64,000 nt of DNA from Meandrina meandrites (taxonomy: Eukaryota > Cnidaria > Anthozoa > Scleractinia > Meandrinidae): assembly GCA_963693305.1 (NCBI GenBank), contig OY855905.1:23642437-23706436 (forward strand), written 5' to 3'. The position numbers and the translations under genes are program-made. Shown here piece by piece: positions 22,868 to 37,800 of this stretch (position 1 is its first letter; each line of letters opens with the position of its first letter). The notes below the pieces were generated by a model. The model made no database searches, had not been told where the DNA came from, and saw only the letters and a program-made list of their open reading frames with translations.

Positions 22868-25800
22868 TTAACCAGACCCGTCATTGTCTGGAGGTGGCAC
22901 TGATTCATTTATTGAGCCCTGGTCAGTGTTTCCACCTGGTGCTTCACACACCGAAGGGCTGTTATACGTTTTCTGGTTGTTCTTTAGGTATTCAAATCCT
23001 TGGTGCCACTGTATCACGTTTCCTTTTCCTCCGTCGCACTTCTTTGCATTGTTTGCTATGTCTTGGTCACTGAGGACTCGATCCCACACATTGAATTCCG
23101 TGAGTAGGTAGTCAGCGGTGCCAACACTTAGTCTTCCCCCTCCGCTTAATTCCCCTCTCGTTGGGTTCCTTTCTGATAAAATTTCCTTTCCGTCGAAGTA
23201 GTAGCGGACTACACCATTAAAACCAGACCAGGTCGCGCAAATTTGATGCCACTTAAAGTCTCTGAGCTGGTTTAGCGGCATCCTGCAATGGATAATAAGC
23301 AATCATCCATGTTACATATAATGCTGCGCGCCGCATCCGTACCGTTGCCAATTAACAAAGTTTTCGATGACTTTTTTTATACCTTTTTCATGGCTTTCGC
23401 TTGAGCTTACCGTTCCAAATGCAAGAACAGTAAGAGGCAGAGTTGTCAAGTTCGACGTTCCGTAAAGAAATTAACTTTTTATTTCATTTTAGACAGGTTT
23501 AGTTAATTAACAGATGAAGATGCGTCAAAAATGGATATGCCGTTCATCTTTATTAACAATCAGACTGGCCTATAACCTGTTTTTCTTTGTGGGGGGAGGG
23601 ACTATAGCCAGAAAACATGCTTTTTTAAACACCGTAATTGTCTTACTTTTGGTGTTCATTTCCTTGTTCAGTATTTGGCGAGGCTTGAAATATGAACTTA
23701 ATTTCACCTTGTTCTGCATAGAGTATAGCCATTACTTGAGTCTTTTTCTGAGCATAATGGAGTGCGATAGGGTTGCCGATCTGGATGTCTTTGGCGTCCA
23801 ACTGAATCCAAAAGCACATTGTAAATTCCGATAAGGAAGGGAAGTCATAAAAATGCACATCGTCTTTTGCGTCAAACGTTGCTAAAGAAAATGGAAAAAG
23901 GAAAGTTAACTGAATGTTGTAATGTATATAAAAATGATTCATATATGAACTGCGGATGTATATCAAAGTCAGGATAAATGATCGTCGCAGTGAATTTCCA
24001 ATTTAAGCAATTGGAATAAAGAAGCCTGAACAATAAAATTCAGGGCTTCAAACTGAATGTTTTAGCAAATTTTAAATCTCGAATCTTTAGTGAATAAACA
24101 AATGAAGAGCCATGTAAATCGGATTTGCTGTTGATAAATTATTACTATTATATTATTAGCAGACCACAAAATGTGAACAGAATATATGAATTATATTATT
24201 CTTATTGTACTACAAAAGGGATGTTGTTTATTTAAAACCATGATCACCGGTTTCTTCTCGGCGCCTGATTCACTTCTTTCGCCCTGTGTAAAAGAAAAAT
24301 GCTGTGATGCATTACAGGGAGAGCAGCACGAAGAAGGGCAAGTGGAAAAGAGGTGAAGGCTTTGGAGATAAAAGGCAAAGCACGCCAGTGATTTTTTTCG
24401 GGCCAAAAACTCGTTTCAGCGCATCAGATTTGTGTAACCTCTAATTGGTTAATTTTGTCAGTTACTGTTAACGCTCCTTGGCTTCTGATAACCAAGGCAA
24501 TTGCGAAGACAAATATTGATCAAAGATCTCTTCGAGATTCGCCTATTTTGCATAGAGTATGCGTTGGGGAAATGTTACTATTGAAAGCGATTTTCGACGC
24601 ATTAACCCATTGACTCCCAGTCTAGAAGGCTTTTATTAGCGCGCGCCCACCCCCTCAAACATTCCTGGTTCTTTAACGGCATTTAACATAAACGTGCGAG
24701 TGGGAAAAATATACCATATGCGTACTAAATTCAGACAAATAATTCCTTTCTGAAGTAAACTTTTATTACAACCAGACACGCTGAAAGACCAATTCATGAT
24801 TTGAAATGTTAATTATCAACCTTGATAAATTGATCCCAAACCAAACTTGATGACGGTGAAAAAAATTTCGTCACCTCCGCGCGTCATTTTAACAACTCGC
24901 AAAAACACGAACTCCTTCTACAAAATATAACGCTAGTTCGAAACACTCTGGTGAAAGGTAGGCTTTCATTCTGTACAACTGTCACTGACATTTATTTAAC
25001 CACCAGTGGTATTATCTTGGTACAGAAAAGCGGTAACTGGTGTTACGAAAACTAAGACCCTCGAAAACTAAGACCTAAGACCTAAGACCCATCTTAGTTT
25101 TCGTAATTACGAAAACTAAGACCCCCCAAATCTTAGTTTTCGTAATTACGAAAACTAAGATCCCCCCAAAAAACGAAACATAGAAGGATAGAAATGCTCT
25201 TTTATCAATATTAATGTGTTTTTAAAGACGCGAAGACTTGCGCCGCATAAAAAAGAAACAACGACAACAAAAACACGAATAGATCGACTCGGTCAACTCA
25301 ATATGGGCCGATCGTGGGCAATCATTTTAACGCTACTTTGGGCTACTTTTATGCACTCCGAAGGCCTAAAGAAATGCCGAACATAGACCCATTGCAGGCA
25401 AGACTGATATGATTGTTTTTAGGCAGATTTAGAACCCGAGGGTTGCGTGACATACAGTTCAACTCTCATTTCTTTTATAACCGAACTTCTTCTCGCTGAT
25501 AAATCGCATACATTTTGTAGTTTTCGGAATGGTAGTATCTAGTCTTAAAAAGAGCAAAGTAAATCAATTTTCGCTAGGTCTTAGTTTTCGTGATTACGAA
25601 AACTAATGCACCAGTCATTTGTTTCCTCCGCCCCCCCCCCCCCCCCCCCCCCCACCCCCGCGACATGCGGAGACTTTGTCGGGCAATAGCGGGGGAATTA
25701 CTGCAGCTTTGCGATGATTTTATGCCCAGACCCCCAGGGACTTTACCTCAAATTTGCCTGGCCTAAAATACCCCCGGGAAACCCCGGGGAAATTTTCTAA

Positions 25801-28800
25801 AACAAATTTCTACATAATGACACCGGGCTCGAAATTGCGACCGATACGGTCGCCAATGCGACTAACATTTCACCCTTGGCGTCTAAAAATTCTGGTTTAG
25901 TCGCCATTTTGGCGACTACATTTCTTTGTGTTCACGATGAATAATGGTAATTTTCTCAAACAGTTTGTCCTTCCAGAAAGTTATATCGGAAGATCTTTGT
26001 TTCTAAAACATTCAAACTGTAAAAAGAAGTCAATCCATCCTTTTCCTTTGCTGTAAAAGATTCTGTCACAGTGGAAAACTTGCAAATAGCTGACCGTGTT
26101 TGAATTCGCCCTATAATGCTTTGCAAACCCTTGAGCACGTCATGTATGCCTGTGGTTTGTGTCTCTTGTAATGTATGGCTATCTGACATGTTGACTCCTT
26201 CGAGGTTCGTAACATTTCATTAGCTACAAAGTTAGTGGCCACAAAATCTTATATAATGTGTTTGTTTTGCTTTTCTTTGTGAATATTTATGCATTGTTAT
26301 TCTGTCCTTTTTTGGATTAATTTCATAGAAATGATTTTAAATAGTCGCCAAATGGCGACTTGAAAACTTTTTTAATTTCGATCCCTGAATGACATAAGCA
26401 GTTTCATGGGACTAGTCCCAAGGACGTGGCCCCAAGTGTATTAAAATACTCTGAATTTCTCATCTTATATATGTTCTACCAATGCACTTTCGTTGTCCCT
26501 TTTTGCTTTAGAATCTCAAAATAATGCCTTTTAAACCCCCGTAAAGTAGCAATGTTGTTGCCAACTGCTATTTGTACTTCCTTCTGAAAAGGCGAACTAG
26601 CTTATAGCTATCTCGAATTTATCTTCTTAATTATTTTGCAATCACAATTTCCTAAATCTTAGTCCCTCAAGTACATATACCCCGTATTGTGACAGCCAGC
26701 CATGTGGCCAGGTTTCTCTTAACAAGAGTGAGTTCAAGAGGGGGTACCAAACAACTGTGCTTGTTGCTGGCATGGCTCACGATTTTCAAGTCTTCTCTCA
26801 GCTTATTGGTTATTCTCCAACACTATTTGTCTGATCAAAAAGCTATCCTCCAAACAACCTCAGTAGTAAGTATTTTAAGCTGGTTGTTGTTTCTCAAAAT
26901 GTATTTAACGCAGAAATAGACAATCCCTTCTTTTACAAAGTCTTTCAGCTAGCCCCGGGGGGTGGTGGTTTTGCAAGGAAATTCTGCCCTGGTGGGTGGT
27001 GGAATTCCCCATAATTAGCATCGCTTGTTTGCAAATTCCCCCGCTATGTCGCGGGGGTGGGGGAGCGGGGGAAACAAATGACTTGTGCATAAGACCCCAT
27101 CGGATTACTATCAGTCTCCCATGTGTTTAGAAAAGCGATACATCTTTCAACACTGTCGATAAAATCGCTGATGAATTCATCGTCAATTTTTCACGTGGCT
27201 TCTTTCAAGTGGCTTTACCGATCCTTCTAAAAATTCCAGTTAAGTTCCATTTAAGCTCGAAGCAATATTGTACATTACCATTTTCCTGTCTGAAGTCTTG
27301 AGAAGCTGCATTAGTCGTGATCAAGTCCGTGAATTGTGGTCAAAACAAAAGATTGCGTGACGAGCTAAAAATACTTCTTTCAATGAAGACGACAAACAAT
27401 AGACTTGTAACAATAGAAAATAGCATTGGCCAATATCCTCTGACAATGAAGATTCCCAGCAGCTTTTAAGCATGCAAAACTAAGCGACTCAATCGATGAA
27501 CAGCACAGATTTTTGAAAAATACCTACCTGTAGTTTCCAAAAGGCTAGACAGGTTAAATGACGAGCGACGCGTGTAAATAACTTCGGGATCGAGAAGTGC
27601 TGACGCATTCCTATCCAGTGACGTTTTTATCGCCCACAGCGAAAAGTATTCCCTTGACAAATTAAAACAGTCCCTTGAGAGTATACAAAAATGTGGGTCA
27701 GAGAGTGCCAACCCGATCATCCCAATTTCTTACCATTTTCCTTGGTAACCAAGCAAAATAGTCGAAAAAACTATAGGCCTCGAAATGTCATTTTCAGGCA
27801 ACAAGAGAAAACGAAACAGTTCTTTCTTATTTACTAATGCCCCATTCACACCAAAGCTTAAACACGTTTAAATGCTGTTTAGTTAAACACGGTTTAAAAT
27901 TGTTTTCTTCATGGAAGTTGCTGACTGATGTTTATCGATTTCAAATTTGGCACAATGAAAGCACAAGTTAGAGCATACTTGAACCCTATGTAAAATTTAG
28001 TCCGTCAATTGTCTGTTGCTGATTTTCATTCTCTTAGACCTGGTTTAACTAAACATGTTTTGCTGGTGTGAATAAGGTATTAGTAATACAAAGCCTCATA
28101 CTGGAACATAGAACATTCGTAAATTTGAGATTTTTACCGAGACAAGTGCCTGGGCTGGCCTGTTACTAGCTACCGCCCCAACTCCGGCGACCGTTCTGAA
28201 TGTTCTTGATGATCAATAACGGAAGCCCGAAATCGTTAGAAACAATTCTCTAAAAACTGTGAATGGAAAAAAATTTGTTGGCACTCCCACGAGCCGGCTT
28301 TGGAGAAAACGTTATTTTATCCACTCCGTTTCCACGAATAATAAACGCGATGGACAAACTGAGATAAAATCCTAAAATCCCTGTGGTGTCTGCAGCAACT
28401 GCATCGCTGTTATTTGCGTGTTCCTGGCGTTCAGTTATGAATATTGGAATTATTCAGTGTTTCTTGTACTGTGAAATTTGAGAATTGCGGTTATTCCGAC
28501 CCTCGTAATAAAATATTATTTTTTATTGAAATAACCTGCGTAGTATAGGAACTGAAGTAAAGATGAAAAGCGCAGAGAATATTTGGAAAAGTGAATCTGC
28601 CAGAATTTAAGTATTTCATTTGTGTAGAGAAAATTCGATGTTTTTGTAATTGAAGACCTTTGTAGGGGAAGTGAAGTTAACTTTAGAGTCTTCATTGCGT
28701 CGAATTAAAACTTGCATTTTTCAAAATAAACGTAGTGGTAAGTTTTTATTACACTCAATTGAGGCATGCGCGTTTGGAGCCGCTGGTGCACCCGAAATAT

Positions 28801-31800
28801 GCGTCTACGTCGTAGCAGTGCTACTCTACGGATGCGAGACCTGGAGAATGACCGAGAGAGGTAAGGCAAAACTGGACACATTTCAACACAACTGTCTACT
28901 AAGAACATTAAGAATACACTCTTTTTATATATTTTGGGGCTGTAGCTGAGCGTTCTTATTTGTTTTACGATTTGAGGCTGAAAACGTTCTCAGGACGTCC
29001 TTAAGTTACATGTTACAAGTCTAGTCTAAGTTGGGCTACAAACTGAGATGTTCTACATAGTGTATCATGCAATAAAAAAAACACAACATTGTTAATGTTA
29101 AGGTATTTCCTTAGACCACAGTTTTACATTTATTTATATTGCTCATTTAACAAGAAATTAAAACAAATGGGCAAAATAAAGACGTTGTCTGACTCTCAGC
29201 CTCTGGTATGTTCTCAGCATGTTCTTAAAATTTTGTCAAATCTCAGCCTCAACGTTCTTATAAAAAAAAGGTTCTTTTATAAAAAAGAGTGTATACTGGC
29301 CAATGAAGGTGACGAATGAAGAGGTGCAGTGCCGGGAGATAAGAAGGCGAAGGTGGCGCTGGATAGAGCATGTACTGCGCATGGACCACCAACAGAATAT
29401 GTGCATTGCTTAAACATGGCCACCAGAGGGAAAGAAAAGCATAGGAGGAGGAATATGGAGGGAGAAAAACAGAAGATTGGTTTTGCGGCTTTTACCACCT
29501 GAAACGAAGCTGTCACCGCTGCGAGAGACAGAGCAGACTGGAGGAAACGAGTCAATGGCCTTATTCTTTCAGAGGAGCTCTACGATATAAGACAATGGCA
29601 TTAACTTATTTTCGTGTTTTTAAAAAGACTGAAGTTCTACTTACGGACACACTTCTTGTCCTTGGTCAGTGTTTTGTGTTGTGAACATTCAGAAATGCAT
29701 TTACTGTTCTCTACATCAAGAGCAACTCTACAAGCGTTGCATCCATCAGATAACTCGGGGCTGTCAGCAGAGGTTTTGCAACCTGTAGGAGAAAAAAGGT
29801 TTTTATACAATGCGGACCAAACATCTATACTACTATGCTACCCTTGTATTTCAGAGGAGAAATGTCAAGATACTTTGTCATTTATTTCAAAATTGCTTTC
29901 AAAACTCAACTCGACTTCTGATTGGATAATGACTGAACTAATTAATTTAAAATAATCACACTTTTGGGTTCGTTGCTGTAAGTCATAGGAAGACCAATAC
30001 AAATTACGCCCGACAAAAATGAAAACATTGGGTCAATTATTTCAATATGCATCGTTCGTGACCTGTAACTTCTTTAACGATCTTTAACCTTACCAGCTAA
30101 GGGATCGCAATCTTTATGACATTTTTGAACGCAGAGATTTGTTTCCATATCCCTGGCCGTATCTCCTTTACATTCTGCTTTCGTCAAATGGCGTGAAACT
30201 AGATGAGCATCCATCACCTTTGCGGGGTTTGCGTCGTTGCCGAACGCATAGAAACGAGCATTAATATGATCCTGAATGTCAATCATGTTAAGATAGATAT
30301 CTCCGCTGTCTGAGGTCCCCAGGCTCTTCCCATATTCAATGAGTGCGCTCCTTTCTGACTCCGTGATGCACACAAAGTATGATTGGTATAGGGAAGCATC
30401 ACCAAGGGCCCGGGCATTGGAATTCGTTGTAGATGTCATTAAGGTACTTCCCTACGAAATAAAATACAATAATTATATCAAGTAAAAATTTACAATCATA
30501 ATGCACACAGATTTTAAAAATTATTACGTATAATGCGTCTTACAGATATACAGTATTCAGACGCAATTGATTTACTTTAGGGTTTTAAGATCAAAGTGCA
30601 GATTTGTAATCACCAAGAATGACGATCTCTGGCCAGTCCCAATTTGAATGTCCACGATGCACGGACTTTCGTTCAAGTCGGACTGGCTGACAGTAGGAAA
30701 TGAATATGGTGGTGGTGTAAATGTACAAAGTTTTTTAGCTCAAGCTGAACTTATAATTTTATCTGGTCCACCGAGCAATGTAAGGAATTACCTTATAAGT
30801 GGTAACCTTTTCAGGAGATATTTCAACGTAGTATTGAGTATTTGTGTCCCTTGGTAAAGCTGCAAACACAACATATACAGTTCCCGCCGTTGATGCAGTA
30901 AAATGTAAGCACTTCCCTTTAGTGTCTGTTGGATCAAACCGAAGAGCATTTGACCATTTCACTTGGCAAGGTTTCCCTGGTGTCGGCTCCGCTGGCGGAT
31001 CTGTTCTTGTTGTCCTCTCGTCAGCTTCTGTAGAGGGCATATCCACTCGAGCTAACTCAGTTCCCATCAGTTCTTCAGAAAGGGTTGGAAAGTACTTCTT
31101 CGACGCCTTAAAGTCACTTTCATCCAGAACAAGACTTCCATCGGCCTCTCGAAAAGTAAGTACAAGACCAAGGATTGATATTTTTCTTTGGGACTGAAGT
31201 GTTGCCACTTTTCCCGTTATCGAATCCGTCGTACAAGTGGAATGAAACATCGCGGTCGCTTGTATACCACTTCCTCTTATAGTATCGCACAAGTCTATTC
31301 ATGTTGCGTAAAATGTTAAGCTCTTCACGGTTGGCGTTTGGCAAATCGTCTAACATATCGAATGAAACCTTGAACGCTTTGCTGTGCTTAACTATCTTTG
31401 CCCATGATGGAATGTCCTTACTGCGCCAAAAAGTGTTATGTGATCCGTCATTGAGTGGTTGATCTTTTTTTGGCGTGCATTCACTCAACTCGATATCTGA
31501 GATGGACATCGCACCCTTAAAAAAAGATCCCAGTAAAAACATGTTAGTAAAATTATCAAATGGATATAATAAAAAAATGAAGTTCATTTGCGATATGTGA
31601 AGGGAGGTGCTTATGCAGAAGTGAAGAAGTTGTGGAAAAACTTCTTCGCTTCTTTTAGTCATGCAGTTGTTTTCATCACGTTATGCACATGTGGGTTAAG
31701 TTTTTCCAACTAAAAAGGGTTTATAATATTGTTTGGTTATAGGCTTATAAGTTTGGTTTGGTTATTGGCTGGTGTTAGTCGGCTTTTGTTCTCAAATGTT

Positions 31801-34800
31801 TGGATAGAAAATTGATTAAATTTGCCTTAAAATAGTTTTAAGAATCTGGAGAGAGATTTTAGAAATTGCTATTCGAGATACAGTTTGTGACTGAACTATA
31901 TTAAAGCTGATTGGTTTTAACGGGTACTTTAAACTCAAACGGTACATATTGATTATCTACTTTATCTTCATGTTAAGCAAGATATATTCTACAAACATAT
32001 ATAGATCCTAAATCAACAAATGAGTCGTTTTCTGAACCTCTTCCATGTAGATTTCAATGGCTCTCTGCAAGCTCGTCCTCCGCAATTGTATAGCGTCTTC
32101 TAATGCTTGGCGACTGTCATATTCACAGTAATGTTTCGTCGTACGTCCTTCAGAGTCTGTAACTTCATAATACTTGAGGATTTTTCCTTCCTTTTCTTCA
32201 GTCTGTAAACGAGCAGCATTCCCTTCACAACCCCAATTTACTGTCTCTTCTTGGAACATGTCATTTGCACGGAAATTTAAAAGGTCCGTAATGGATCCCA
32301 TTTGGAATTGAAAGGCCTTTGGATAGGTAGGGATTGTCCTAAGCCATTCTTTGAACTCGGTCTTGAACGTTGGTGAGTACACGTCCGACAGAATGGATGC
32401 AATATCCTGACTGCCTCCATGAGCTACTACTGAAGTTGACGTGGTCTTGGATTGCTTCCTGCTACTCTCGTTTTCCTCTGCGGAAGCCTTGGCTCCAACA
32501 CTCGCAAACAAAGTCTTAAATTCCATTTCCATTTTCACTTCAAATTCCTTTTTACTTTTAGCTTCTTGAGCGTCCATTGTCTTACGTATCTCCAACTGAC
32601 CTCCAAACTTGGCGGATTTGATGAAATGAGTCCCCCAGCGCTGAATAAAGTTTTCTAAAAACAAAACAGTCGTGTTAAAGATTTACTTTGCTGCCATGCA
32701 GTTGAAATCAGTTCAGGGACACCAGGGCTAACAAACAGCCAAGTTATGCTTTAATGTTGCCATCAACAAAACAATATCTTATGCAACGGTGTAGCTTGTT
32801 TGTTCAACGAAGATCATAAATTGAAGGGAATTGACATAAAATCTAGGAGCGATCATTTTGAAGAGTATTTTCCAGATTGTTCGCAGCCCCTTTGCATGTT
32901 GCTTCCCATGCCTAGTCATGAGATTTGCCCGAGTCAGTTTTAGATTACACTCTTTTTTATAAGGATGTTGTTTTTCCGACCCAGGCTAAATATTCTTATT
33001 TTTCTGCCGATTTTAGGCTGAAAATATTAATGGATTTATTAGTACAGTTAGACCTCGCTAATTCGAACTCGGTTATTTCGAATTCCCCGTTATTTCGAAC
33101 TAAAACGCATTTGCCTTGGACTTGCCCTTCAGTCATTTACTATCGGCTATTTCGAACTATTTTTCGTTTCCCCTGACGGTTCGAAATAGCGCGGTTCAAC
33201 TGTACATTATACGTTTCACATTACACTTTACACTATTTACTCCTTGACATTACACCTTACCATATACATGTTCATATTCATCATACTTGATGTACAATGT
33301 CGATCGCGATATTGTGAGAATGAATTAGAGGTTGATACTTAACGGTATTTCAGAGGTCCTCCTGCCGCAAAGTAGGACGTTGGCAGACTCATAAACTCTC
33401 TCAGGAATGACATGCTTAGATCTTGTGGCTTCACTTCATCCATGAAGATCTCATATCTGGAAAGATCCGTAATGCGCGAAAATAATCAGTTAGTACCGTC
33501 ACGAAATTAACTTGATTAATCTTCGAGGAAAGTGAAGATGCCATCTGCTGAACTACATTTAGTAATTGCTAAGTTAGTAAGGAAGTTGCTGCAGATTCAC
33601 CGTGAAAATATGAGTACGAGTTTTCAAACCTAAATTTCGTGTGTCCCGGCAAGGTCATCGCGCGACACGCCCATCGCGTTTCCCAGGAATGAACCGCTGT
33701 ATTTTTTTTTTTCAACTTCAAGGAATACCTAGATTGGCTTGAAAGTAAAAGGTAAATTCTAAAAACAGTCTAGAGTCTGGTTTCTCTTTCCTGTAACTTC
33801 GAAGGGTACCTTTTTATGTACTCCCGTATGGAATAACTGTAGATACGATTATTCAGTTTTGCACAGACTATATTTTTTGGGCCCAACGGTACACCCCAGT
33901 CAGTTTTGCGAGAAACCCACAGGGACACTGGGCTTTTACCGATCAACGTCGACATCCATCACTGCCATATACTTTTGACTCGAAGAGGCTTTAGACTCTC
34001 CCCAGGCCTCTTTCACTCCAGCAGAGAAACCGAAGTAGGAGCCTGAGACGCCTGCTTCTTGCTGTAACATTTTTTGATATTCTTCGCGACTCTCAAACGT
34101 CATCAAGGAAGCGGACGTGTCATAAATACCGTGCACATTCATGGTGTCAGGAACGTCCAAGCCGTCGTATCTGAAGAAAACAAAGCAAGACCTTTCGGTG
34201 ATTATGAACGAGCTCAATTTTCTGAATTTTCCCCTTCTAAAGAATTCGAACGGTCTGGGATAGGATTAAAAATGCCATATCGATGACAAAGCTGTGCCGA
34301 GATCCATGAAAAACAAAAGAGACTTTGAGATTGAACAGAAACAGCAGCAAAAATAGATCTCTTGGAGTTGAAATCAAAAAATTGTTGATAGTACAGAAAG
34401 TGAGGCTAATTAAAAATGCAGGTGTTTCGTGAAGAAGAAACCTTGACCATACGTTGCCTTGTTGGCACAGTTCCTCTGTACAATACTGATTTTTCTGGAC
34501 TCTGGACTGTACTTTCCACGACCATCAAATCCAACCCCCATAAAAGCTGCTCCATCAATCATATCCTGCCAAAAAGAAATAGAAATACTTAGCAGACAAG
34601 GCCGTGGAAAAAGTTGACTAAAATCACACGATATTCCGCAAGATTAAAGCCATTAAAGAAACACTATCACGGCTGATCATAGGAATTTCTATTTTCTAAT
34701 TTCCTCAGTATATTGCCAAATGCCACCAAATACACGAATAACTTTGATAAAAAGACCCCACAAAACAACATATGAGAACAGTTATTTTGAGGAAGAATTA

Positions 34801-37800
34801 CAGGATTGCAAGGATGGAAGTGGATTGCGATTGATCTTTGGACATGATGTCCAGAAATCAAAGCTGCCATTCTGGTGAGATTTCGAACCTTTTATTAGTC
34901 ACGTTTTCCTCTTAGCTGATATTTCTTTGCTTCTACTACCTCGAGCATTTTTCTCTACCTATTGCAAGAAAATAAAGCCCAATTATGGCAAGCTACAGGC
35001 TTTTCTTATAAAATATGATACTTCAGGCGTGACAGTGTCCCTTTAAGCAGGATAATTGTTTTATTTAACAAATTGTCAACAAAATGTCCTTTCAAAGCCA
35101 GATAAACTGTGGTCGTACAGCGCTTTGTGGAAAGTTGGACGAATATAGCCAACCTACGTATATCGCAGGATATCTGTTATCAGTACGGTTGTCAGATAGC
35201 AAGGAGCTAATTCTTCCCCTTAGTTGGACATCCTGAAAAATTGTTGAATAATAAACCCCGTTATTTTCACAAGATCTTAGACGGGTCTTTTATGCTCAAT
35301 TGAAGTTTAAGCGTTATTCTCTAACTGAATGCCTAGGGCGAGGTTAAACTGATTTATTTCAACGTGTATTAGCTGCAGTTCACCTGGACTGCGTCATGAG
35401 ACGTGATGTATCAAGTGGCTACTGGTGTAAATTCGGTTTGAGCCATGGTATTCTGAATACATTACTATGAGATTGCAACCTGTCAAAATTATTATTTTGA
35501 TTTAATTTTAACCTGGCAGACGCTTGAATTCCATTTCGCTGAATAACAAGGATCTGTCTGCTTGTAACCGGTTCCCCAGCAACCATTCATCAACGCGGCC
35601 CCCATGCCCGCAGGAAAGACGTATGGAACTTCTCCTACTTCGTTCGGGGATTTTTCCCCTCCTTCAATGCTGGCATCGATGTGATATCCAGGTGGCTTAA
35701 AAAAGTCTTCACTGTCCCATCCTTTGTCCGGTTCGATGTCTAGCTTGATCTATTAAAGGACCGGAATACGAAATCGTGAAGGAAAATGTGATGCAGCTAT
35801 CCGTTGGGGCTGTTAGGATTGCGTGCAAAACAACCTCACAAACAGCTACCCGGAGTTAAAAATCGCCGATAAAATTAATAAATGGAGCTAAATAAACCAA
35901 ACAGCCGACAACCGAGCCCGTTCACCACTCAAAACTATACCAGGTAAGTATAAAAGGATTATGATCGACTTATAGTTCGAAAATCGATATTCCTCAGAGA
36001 AACTAGCTTCCTACGCAGACCTTCTTTTGGCTCCGTCACGCACAGAGAAACACGATAAGAAAAAGATAAATTTAGTACATAAAAAATCCTAAATTTTGCC
36101 AGTGCAAGTTGCAACATTCCAGATGCATCGTCACAAAGTAGCCCGGGTTTTTACCTTACCTCTTTCTTCAGAAAGTCTGCTGCCTTCTGTTGGGCGTCAT
36201 CAATGATCTGCAGTTGTTTGTCCACCAACTTTCCCGCCACCTCGATTCCTTTATCAACCACCGCTTCTTGGACCTTGGGATTAGCCAACACGGCAGCAAC
36301 ACCACGTTTAGAGGCACTCTCATGTCTTACCACAGTTGCGTCTTCCCTTTTAATTTTAGGGACCTTGGTACTTTTTCGTTCAGAATCTAAAGAACGGAAA
36401 GCAGAGTAAGTGTAATTTATATCGTTGACCTAATTGTCCGAATGGGTCAGTTATGAGTGAAAAATACGTATACCCTTTCTCTTGTCAGCTAAATTTTACC
36501 GGTTTGTGAAGTTAGAACCTATAAGAATCTTTTAGCGACACGTTTACAAAATGGTGTACAAACAGATGAATGGTTACATGAGTTACAAAAACCTCCATGA
36601 TATCCTTGGATATCAGATCAGTGACTCCATATTGTAACTGAGAAAACAGGACAATAGACAGAGCTTCTTTGTTTGGATGTGTGTGTGTTTTTTTGTTGTT
36701 TTTTTTTTAATTGGGTCATTAGCAAATATTCTAGTTCAGTGAAAACTGATTCTCATCGTGAGCCCACCAAATTAGGCAGATACTGCCTCAAAAACTTCAT
36801 GGCTTCACCGGGATTCGGACATGAGACTTCCGCGATACCGGTGCGATGCTTTACCAACTGAGAAATGAAGTCACATGGGAGGCAGGTCACTTTTGTGGGT
36901 TGTATCTTAACATAATTATGCATAAGGGTTTCGCGGGACAAAGTTGGGGACTGTTTATTTCAGTTTAAATCACGGCTATGGAGAGATGGGTTCGAATGGA
37001 CAGAAGCTTGGAGGAGGTTTGTGAAACGTACCAGGATTAACCACTGAATTATGTTGGATCACGGGTACGTAGTCTGCCAAAGGAGCGGACCCCACAGGTT
37101 TCCTCAGTGGTCGATCCGCCAAATTTTTAACGCGCGGATGAGCAAGTACTATAAAGAAAAGGAAAAAATCCAAATAATAAAATATTAATTAGAAACGTTT
37201 AAGTCCTCAACAACTCAAATTCAACTCAATTTAACCGCTAACGCTTAAAAAATTACTTTCGCAAAAATCTGAGGTTTTGAGACTTTTTATTACCTAGATA
37301 TAATTTCCACTTTTTAAAGCCTAGCTTATAACAATCAGGTGTTTTTCATTTGTGAGCTCGACGCTTTTTTACCTCTTGAAAAAAGTTTTAACTGGTCGAA
37401 CCGAAAAAAAGAAAATTTAATGCTGTCAACTTTCTTTCTCCAAAAAAAACTATTCTAACAGCAGTCGCTATAGTGCTGTGCTTGTGACATTCACCTGAGC
37501 ATTTTGTCTCTCAGTAACAAATTAAAATAAAAAGCTCGACATTTTTTAAACTGCATCAAGAAGTACTAAAATACATTCACATATATATATCATTTGTTAG
37601 TACTCAGAAAAGTGTGATATATAACGTGTGTTAGTACTCATAAATATGTGGCGCCGTTCAACACAACGCAACTGTTGACTGTTTCAGTCACAACGAACAA
37701 AGCAAATTCCGTTAAACAATGAACAATAAAAACAAGACTGTACAAATATGATAACGGGCAATGGATGAAATATAAACACTCTACATTTAACTCACCACAC

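Noticed and set aside
29614..29955. 113-codon open frame (+)
   Set aside because: Antisense to the six-Cys exon of gene A, whose phases and cysteines support the minus strand.
30844..31197. 117-codon open frame (+)
   Set aside because: Antisense shadow of gene A exon 9.
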